Shown one piece after another: positions 8,084 through 12,972 of a stretch of 12,972 nucleotides of DNA. Position 1 is the first letter of the stretch. Every line of letters begins with the position of its first letter. The position numbers were made by a program, and so were the translations under genes. The stretch lies in assembly GCA_027025255.1 (NCBI GenBank), contig JALVRC010000188.1, forward strand, positions 1-12,972, written 5' to 3'. The DNA is from Caldifarciminota bacterium. GTDB lineage: Bacteria > Hydrothermota > Tepidihabitantia > B3-TA06 > JALVRC01. Under the pieces are notes generated by a model. That model saw only the letters and a program-made list of their open reading frames with translations, did not search any database and was not told the origin of the DNA.

Positions 8084-9072
8084 TTATTTTATTTGTAATA
8101 GAACACCTAACATTTGGAAAAACATGGGTAAATACCCATCTTCAACACAATCTTATTAGCTACTCGCTTTTTAAATACAGTCCGTATATTTCAGGATCAG
8201 ATAGGACTATTGTAAACTTCTCTTTGAAAAGTGGAGCAGAAGAAGAGACAAGAGATAGCCTTGAATATAATTACTATGGAAACAGCACAGGCAGTAAGGT
8301 TATTGCTCATAATACAAGAGGTTTTGTAACGCCTCTTAACGTCGGGATTCTTTACTCCATTAATCCGATTGGAGGGATTTTTGTTTCTTATAACTCCCAC
8401 TCAGATGTTGAATACTATTACAAACGCAAAATATATGATAACAACTACAACATAGTAAAAATTGAATTAGAAAGGACAAAAGGATACTATAATTCATTTA
8501 CCACTGGCATAGGGAAAAACCTATTTAGTATTGGATTTGCTATTAGAGCTGGATATGAGCAACTTCACAAAGAAGAAGAATATTCAGATATCCAGTCTCT
8601 CATGCCTATTGTAAGTGATACGAATGGTTTTACCGTAGGTGGGCTTATAAGTAAGAAAACTTATCATTATAAAGGAAATCTTGAAATAAATTATAGCAGT
8701 ATAAGAAATGAATTAAACCTCTCTCCTGAAGTTTACATTCTCGTCCCCGGAGAAATTCCTTACTATCCATTTATTGATTTTGAAATCTCATTAAAATCTT
8801 CTCATCCGTACACATTTTATACTGGTCTTATGATTGAACAGAACTCACATACAGTGTCTTTTGATGTTTTCTTCTCCTATGTTGATACAGCAAAAGCCTA
8901 TAACAAAGGATTTAATATAGGATGGCTCTATAAAGCACATCCTTTTGTATTTAAAACAAACATAAGCTTCTATACGCGAGATTTTTATAATAATCTTCAT
9001 TTCACCACTTCATCTACTCATATTAACCAAAAACGCTGGGAGATTTTAACAGGCATTACATATAGTCTGTAA
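8077..9072 (+). CDS. Predicted outer-membrane beta-barrel protein, family unknown
   Basis: A 331-residue protein I do not recognise by family. It begins with a short hydrophobic segment (MVIILFVIEHLTFG), consistent with a minimal signal peptide. It then consists of alternating hydrophobic/polar, Tyr- and Ser-rich strands separated by polar turns, with no hydrophobic helix. It closes with a strand of outer-membrane-protein type (WEILTGITYSL, aromatic near the end). A good GGAGGT ribosome-binding site at 8062-8067 fixes the start 9 bases later. The gene overlaps the HhH-barrel gene by 7 bp and shares TAATG with recJ, so it is probably made together with both. It may partner the preceding barrel protein; that is inference from position only. 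Confidence 0.68.
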   Translation: MVIILFVIEHLTFGKTWVNTHLQHNLISYSLFKYSPYISGSDRTIVNFSLKSGAEEETRDSLEYNYYGNSTGSKVIAHNTRGFVTPLNVGILYSINPIGGIFVSYNSHSDVEYYYKRKIYDNNYNIVKIELERTKGYYNSFTTGIGKNLFSIGFAIRAGYEQLHKEEEYSDIQSLMPIVSDTNGFTVGGLISKKTYHYKGNLEINYSSIRNELNLSPEVYILVPGEIPYYPFIDFEISLKSSHPYTFYTGLMIEQNSHTVSFDVFFSYVDTAKAYNKGFNIGWLYKAHPFVFKTNISFYTRDFYNNLHFTTSSTHINQKRWEILTGITYSL

Positions 9073-10502
9073 TGAATCAGGTACTTAAAGAAATACTCAA
9101 GGAAAGAGGGGATGGGATTGAAAAGTACCTTTATACTAATGAAAATATTCTCTGTGAAGAACCGCTTGAAGCATCACTGAAGTTCTTAAAACTCGTAAAA
9201 GCAAGGGACAATTTTACTATTTTTGCTCACGATGATTTTGATGGTGTAAGTGCCGCTGTATTACTCTCATTTCTTCTGGATAAATACAACAAACATTACA
9301 CTGTGTTCTTCCCTGATAGAGACAAGGAAACATACGGCATACTACCAAAACATATTGACAAATTCATTGATCAGGGCATAAAAAACATTATAACTGTAGA
9401 CAACGGCATAAAAAGTATTGCAGGTGTAGAATATGCTAACAAAAAAGGCATAAATGTACTTATTACAGACCATCATGTACCTCCTAACCCCCTACCTCCA
9501 GCTGACGTTATAGTCAATCCTGTTGTAGAAAAGAATAGAACAACATTTGTAGGAGCTGGGGTTGTTTTTAAAATACTGCTTAAAGATAGCTGCAGTTTTC
9601 TAAACAATAAATATATACTTGCCCTTGCCTCTCTTGCAACAATAATTGATAGAGGGGACCTTATATATGAAAATAGAGTAATTGTAAAACAAGGCCTTGC
9701 ATATATTATAGGCACAAATAGGGTTCTTGATATATGGAGCCAAATCTCAGGGCTTAAAAGTCCTTATCCTTCTGAAATTCTTAAAACCTCAGGAGTATTT
9801 TACAATATTTCAACTTATATACTTTATAAAATATTAAGGAATGAAATATCGCTTAAAGAAACAGAAAAAATTTTTATAAATGCTTTCTCTAAGTTTAAAC
9901 AATTTAACGAAGAAAGAAACAAATTCGTAGAGCTTGCCACAGAAAGAAGCAGGGTAGTAAACAATGTCGTTGTATCATTCTATCCAATGCCTAACAGATA
10001 TCTGGGAACAGTTGCCTCCTCTATATCAAAAAAAATGAATATGCCTGCAATTATTATAGGCAAAAACCTTGGGTATCTTACAGGAGAAATACGTGGACAA
10101 GACTCATTAGAAATTTTAAAATGTATAAAAGACCTGCTTAAGGATTTCGGAGGTCATCCCATGGCTGCTGGATTTACAATTAAAAAGAATTACACATTAG
10201 AGGATTTTTTAAAAACCATTCAAAAAATAAACTGTCCTGGAAATCAGAAAAATAAATCGTACAGTTTAAAGGAACTTCCCATCAAACTTTTAAATGATGA
10301 TTTTAAAATTCTTGCCCCCTTTGGAGAAGGAAATCCTGCACCTGTATTTTTCTCAAAAGAAACAATAGTAAAAAAAGACAACGATTTCTATATAGAAAAT
10401 AAAAAACTTATATGTAAGACAGTTTGCCTTGAGGGATGTTTCTGGATAAAATATACAATAGACGATGAAGCAAACCCAATACTTATATCAATAGATAACT
10501 AA
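9072..10502 (+). CDS. recJ: RecJ-type single-stranded-DNA exonuclease (DHH/DHHA1 phosphoesterase), short form
   Basis: A 476-residue DHH-family nuclease, expected to degrade single-stranded DNA 5' to 3' with Mn/Mg in recombination and repair. The metal-binding motifs are intact: HDDFDG (Asp55, Asp57), TVDNG (Asp110), TDHH (133-135) and the Asp193 motif in TIIDRGDL, followed by the RecJ-like YENRVIVKQGL. The DHHA1 domain has GGHPMAAGF (360-368). A LAPFGEGNPAPVF segment near 413-425 begins the OB-like part, but the protein ends soon after. It is therefore about 100 residues shorter than E. coli RecJ, with a reduced C-terminus. Most of that difference appears to be in the OB region, with no frameshift seen. 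The start shares TAATG with the preceding gene. A related DHH exonuclease with a different role is the main alternative. Confidence 0.87.
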   Translation: MNQVLKEILKERGDGIEKYLYTNENILCEEPLEASLKFLKLVKARDNFTIFAHDDFDGVSAAVLLSFLLDKYNKHYTVFFPDRDKETYGILPKHIDKFIDQGIKNIITVDNGIKSIAGVEYANKKGINVLITDHHVPPNPLPPADVIVNPVVEKNRTTFVGAGVVFKILLKDSCSFLNNKYILALASLATIIDRGDLIYENRVIVKQGLAYIIGTNRVLDIWSQISGLKSPYPSEILKTSGVFYNISTYILYKILRNEISLKETEKIFINAFSKFKQFNEERNKFVELATERSRVVNNVVVSFYPMPNRYLGTVASSISKKMNMPAIIIGKNLGYLTGEIRGQDSLEILKCIKDLLKDFGGHPMAAGFTIKKNYTLEDFLKTIQKINCPGNQKNKSYSLKELPIKLLNDDFKILAPFGEGNPAPVFFSKETIVKKDNDFYIENKKLICKTVCLEGCFWIKYTIDDEANPILISIDN

Positions 10503-10517
10503 AAAAGGAGTAAATAA

Positions 10518-10591
<74 letters not shown>

Positions 10592-10603
10592 ACATTCCAC
10601 ATA

Positions 10604-10631
10604 ATTATATACACATTTAAAAGAATGTCAA
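10604..10631 (-). promoter_or_regulatory. Promoter for tRNA-Ile
   Basis: On the minus strand a perfect -35 TTGACA (10626-10631) is followed after 16 bp by a perfect -10 TATAAT (10604-10609). A start about 7 bases downstream gives a 5' leader of roughly six bases before the tRNA. The tRNA can thus be transcribed independently of mscL upstream. Confidence 0.8.
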
Positions 10632-10681
10632 GAAAGAGTTTTTTGCTTAATAACAATACTCATAAAGTTTACGTATACAAC

Positions 10682-10728
10682 CTTCCTTAACTCAACGTTA
10701 AAAAACTGTACTATTCTGACTAAGGAAG
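10682..10728 (-). other. Inverted repeat immediately after the mscL stop
   Basis: CTTCCTTA (10682-10689) pairs exactly with TAAGGAAG (10721-10728), and two further A-T pairs can form after a one-base bulge. The loop is 31 bases and the arm starts one base after the mscL stop codon. There is no U-tract following it on the minus strand, so it is not a classic intrinsic terminator. It could stabilise the mRNA end or be a protein-binding dyad. Confidence 0.4.
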
Positions 10729-10729
10729 T

Positions 10730-11191
10730 TTATGTTGTTAAATCCGAGGTACAGTTTGGACAACGAGTTGCCTTAATTGGAATTGTAGTGAAGCACTTAG
10801 GACATACCTTAGTTGACGGCTCTGATGTCTCTGACTCTTCTTTCCTCTTAAGTCTGTTCATCTGCTTAATCAAAACGAACATAGCAAAGGCAACTATAAG
10901 GAAACTTATAATAGTATTTATGAATAAACCATAGTTAAGTGTAACTGCTCCAGCTTCTTTAGCAGCAGAAAGATTTGCATAAGGCCCAGCGGCTTTAACT
11001 CCTTCTTTTAAAACAATAAATAAATTAGAAAAATCTACATTACCGAGTAAAAGCCCTATAGGGGGCATAATTACATCAGCAACCAAAGACTTAATAATAG
11101 TACCAAATGCAGCACCTATAATTATACCTACAGCCATGTCAACTACATTTCCTTTCATGGCGAATTCTTTAAACTCCTTGAATATTTTCAT
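10730..11191 (-). CDS. mscL: Large-conductance mechanosensitive channel MscL with C-terminal zinc ribbon
   Basis: An inner-membrane homopentameric channel that opens under membrane tension to release solutes on hypo-osmotic shock. The 153-residue protein has the amphipathic N-terminal helix (MKIFKEFKEFAMKGN), TM1 with the family signature (NVVDMAVGIIIGAAFGTIIKSL), the periplasmic loop, and TM2 (LFINTIISFLIVAFAMFVLIK). After a charged linker the C-terminus carries CPKC...CPNC (Cys130, 133, 144, 147), a rubredoxin/zinc-ribbon-like extension found in a subset of MscL proteins, which probably replaces or caps the cytoplasmic helical bundle. A strong AAGGAGGT (11197-11204) sets the start. It lies 42 bp downstream of the small membrane protein gene on the same strand. 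No convincing promoter of its own is seen, so co-transcription is likely. Confidence 0.95.
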   Translation of the reverse strand: MKIFKEFKEFAMKGNVVDMAVGIIIGAAFGTIIKSLVADVIMPPIGLLLGNVDFSNLFIVLKEGVKAAGPYANLSAAKEAGAVTLNYGLFINTIISFLIVAFAMFVLIKQMNRLKRKEESETSEPSTKVCPKCFTTIPIKATRCPNCTSDLTT

Positions 11192-11233
11192 ATTCTACCT
11201 CCTTATTATAAGTTTAGTATAAAAAACAATATA

Positions 11234-11557
11234 TTAAAGACCCCTTGTATATTTATTAATAAAAACACCAAGTATAGAGCTAAGTACCAGAGTCATTACA
11301 GCTATTGGCAGCAAAGTTACAGGTTCTTTCCAGCCAATCAAAATCGCAGAGGGCAAAAGCACCAAAAAAGCTATAAGTATACCTTTTATAAACGGCCTTA
11401 ATTTTAATTCAACAGATGCTATTAAAAACCCAATAACAACCCACATTACAAAAGCAGATATATTGGCATCCCAGGTTAACTTTTGAATAACCATTGGTAT
11501 GACATCTACAATACCTGCAATACTACCTAAAACAATCCCTATAATTTGCTTTTTCAT
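11234..11557 (-). CDS. Small four-helix integral membrane protein of unknown function
   Basis: A 107-residue protein, almost entirely hydrophobic, with four predicted transmembrane helices at about 5-24, 33-49, 56-76 and 79-100. Short loops carry conserved-looking polar spots: Asp18-Val-Ile-Pro21, Lys26-Leu-Thr-Trp-Asp30, Glu50, Lys58 and Trp76-Lys-Glu-Pro79. The pattern resembles uncharacterised small membrane proteins I have seen in other bacteria and archaea, but I cannot name a family. The start is fixed by AGGAGGT (11562-11568). It has its own strong promoter (11638-11665) with a leader of about 70 bases, and mscL follows 42 bp downstream. Its location suggests a membrane or osmotic-stress context, which is inference. 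Confidence 0.8.
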   Translation of the reverse strand: MKKQIIGIVLGSIAGIVDVIPMVIQKLTWDANISAFVMWVVIGFLIASVELKLRPFIKGILIAFLVLLPSAILIGWKEPVTLLPIAVMTLVLSSILGVFINKYTRGL

Positions 11558-11637
11558 AATAACCTCCTACCTACGCAGTGTATTCTTCTTCTTCAATATA
11601 CATAACGATTATTCTTCTCTTTCAAATGAATAATAAA

Positions 11638-11665
11638 ATTGTATACAAAAGAGTTGAAATGTCAA
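11638..11665 (-). promoter_or_regulatory. Promoter for the small membrane protein-mscL pair
   Basis: On the minus strand TTGACA (11660-11665) is followed after 16 bp by TACAAT (11638-11643). Predicted initiation near 11631 leaves an untranslated leader of about 73 bases. The leader holds two purine-rich GAAGAATA direct repeats, then the AGGAGGT ribosome-binding site. Confidence 0.7.
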
Positions 11666-11866
11666 GGGAAAATACTCTTTACAAAACCTTACCCTATAAT
11701 CATATTTAACACGAAAGTTCAATTTGTCCAGCATTTATAAGAATAAAGCATACACAATTTTTTCCAAAGTTCCTGCATTTAAATCAACAATCTACTCCCA
11801 ATAATCATTCTCAACTTTTGTTAATAAGCCCTTTACATAATTCCTGCTTACATATATTTTTTTCTC
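11666..11866. other. Divergent intergenic spacer, no gene seen
   Basis: These roughly 200 bases separate the two divergent promoters within the gene-free region 11558-11925. The sequence is AT-rich, with no reading frame that has a plausible start and no strong hairpin. A TTG-initiated upstream extension of the PorV-like frame enters here (11818) but is not supported. It may hold regulator sites, but none is recognisable. Confidence 0.5.
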
Positions 11867-11894
11867 TTGACATTCATAAAAAAAACCTTATAAT
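11867..11894 (+). promoter_or_regulatory. Promoter for the PorV-like gene
   Basis: A perfect -35 TTGACA (11867-11872), a 16-bp spacer and a perfect -10 TATAAT (11889-11894). Initiation near 11901 gives a leader of about 25 bases containing AGGAGGT (11916-11922), 3 bases before the ATG at 11926. This rules out longer upstream starts for the gene. Confidence 0.85.
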
Positions 11895-11925
11895 TACAAA
11901 AGTCTCTAAAGATACAGGAGGTAAA

Positions 11926-12972
11926 ATGAAAAAATTTTTGTTTATCTTTGTGCCAATGATAATTAATGCTGGTAATGGGACAACCTTTGAACCACTCTTA
12001 AAGTTTGGATTTGGAACCAGAACAGCTGCTTTAGGTGGTGCCTATGTCGGATACGCAAACGATATAGAGGCTATCTGGTGGAATAACGCAGGTCTAAATC
12101 AGATGGATCATTACGAAGTAATGCTTACACACCACGAGTGGTTTGGAGGCATCAGAGATGAGTACATATCCTTTGTATGGCCATATACTATTGATGCAAC
12201 TATTTCAACAGGATTAGATCTCACAACCTGTGGAGGAATTGAACATTGGGATGAGAATAATTATCCTATAACAAAGGATAGTATACTCTCCATATATAGC
12301 CTGATATATGTTTTAGGATATAGTCACAGACTATTTGATGCCAGGTTTAATGTAGGTATTAATGGAAAATTTATGTTCGAAAATTATTATATTAGTAATG
12401 TTATGGCTTTTGCAGGAGATATTTCTTTTCATTACAAACCTGTAAAATTATTCGGATTAGGTCTTCAGTTTTCTAATCTTGGATACAGTATAAATGGAGA
12501 TGCCTTACCTATGCTTATACAAGGAGGAGTTGACATTCAACTATTTGATTTTATGCATTTATTAACTGATACTCGTTATGATATTTTAGACGGTGAGATA
12601 TCTCTACATTCTGGCTTAGAATCAAAAATAAACAATATGTTGGATTTAAGAATAGGTTATCAAACAGGACCTCAGACAGTTATTGGACAGGAAGAAACAC
12701 AATCATTAGGAATCATTTCAGGTTTTACAGCTGGTATAGGTGTATACTTTAAATCTTATAGATTTGATTACAATATTTCTCCTTTTGGAGAACTTGGTAC
12801 TGTACAAAGATTGGAATTAGTACACAGCTTTGGAGAAAGACCGAAGAAAGGTAATATAACTATTTATGTAAAAGACAAAGAAACAAAAGAACCTGTATCA
12901 GCAATATTAAATCTTAGAGGTAGAGTAAAAGGACAATTTAGACTTAATAACAATGGCCCATTTTCCCGTTAG
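11926..12972 (+). CDS. PorV/PorQ-family outer-membrane protein, C-terminus possibly truncated
   Basis: 348 residues from the ATG at 11926, chosen because promoter and AGGAGGT lie directly upstream. A signal peptide (MKKFLFIFVPMIINA) precedes the PorV/PorQ (UPF0164-like) barrel signature: FEPLLKFGFGTRTAALGGAYVG, then DIEAIWWNNAGL and the following strands. PorV in type IX secretion shuttles cargo with C-terminal sorting domains at the outer membrane, so it is a plausible partner for the sorting-domain protease in this window. After the barrel, about 36 residues (NITIYVKDKETKEPVSAIL...) look like the first strands of a carboxypeptidase-regulatory/PEGA-like beta domain, but the frame stops at TAG in the final three bases. 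The domain would normally run on, so the end may be a premature stop, frameshift or assembly edge. Family call is firm; completeness is uncertain. Confidence 0.85.
   Translation: MKKFLFIFVPMIINAGNGTTFEPLLKFGFGTRTAALGGAYVGYANDIEAIWWNNAGLNQMDHYEVMLTHHEWFGGIRDEYISFVWPYTIDATISTGLDLTTCGGIEHWDENNYPITKDSILSIYSLIYVLGYSHRLFDARFNVGINGKFMFENYYISNVMAFAGDISFHYKPVKLFGLGLQFSNLGYSINGDALPMLIQGGVDIQLFDFMHLLTDTRYDILDGEISLHSGLESKINNMLDLRIGYQTGPQTVIGQEETQSLGIISGFTAGIGVYFKSYRFDYNISPFGELGTVQRLELVHSFGERPKKGNITIYVKDKETKEPVSAILNLRGRVKGQFRLNNNGPFSR

Noticed and set aside
11818..11925. TTG-initiated N-terminal extension of the PorV-like gene
   Set aside because: A perfect promoter and ribosome-binding site lie inside this stretch, and it would bury the signal peptide.

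Overview
The window is AT-rich. It encodes outer-membrane beta-barrel proteins, a PorV/PorQ-family protein and a secreted protease that carries a type IX-like (Por) C-terminal sorting domain. That combination, the A/T-rich codon use (mostly AGA/AGG for Arg) and the protein flavour fit a diderm of the Fibrobacterota-Chlorobiota-Bacteroidota neighbourhood, most likely an uncultivated lineage such as candidate division WOR-3 (Stahlbacteria/Hydrothermae). This placement is an inference from protein style, not from a marker gene.

Layout. Bases 1-316 are a gene-free, repeat-rich island holding several hairpins, a four-copy heptamer tandem repeat and a 12-bp inverted repeat. A consensus promoter (317-344) then starts a very compact seven-gene plus-strand block (351-10502): a secreted M6 metalloprotease with FG-GAP-like repeats and a sorting tail; a small DUF5683-like membrane protein; L-aspartate oxidase (nadB); an adenosine-specific kinase; an outer-membrane barrel with N-terminal ComEA-type helix-hairpin-helix motifs; a second barrel; and a short RecJ-type DHH exonuclease. 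Every junction is a gap of 3 bp or an overlap of 1-20 bp, so I read it as one operon mixing envelope, cofactor and DNA functions.

On the minus strand, convergent to recJ, lie tRNA-Ile(GAT) with its own promoter, mscL with a C-terminal zinc ribbon, and upstream of mscL a small four-helix membrane protein of unknown function. The 368-bp region 11558-11925 holds two divergent promoters. One drives the minus-strand pair. The other drives the last gene, a PorV/PorQ-family outer-membrane protein whose stop codon is the last three bases of the window and whose C-terminal extension looks cut short.

The most interesting points are: the periplasmic HhH/barrel/barrel/RecJ set, a possible DNA-handling module; four promoters with identical TTGACA-N16-TAnnnT geometry, the first of which implies a leaderless mRNA for the protease; the repeat island at the left edge; the mscL-linked small membrane protein; and the apparently truncated PorV-like protein. 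I saw no CRISPR array, insertion-sequence transposase, rRNA or phage gene.
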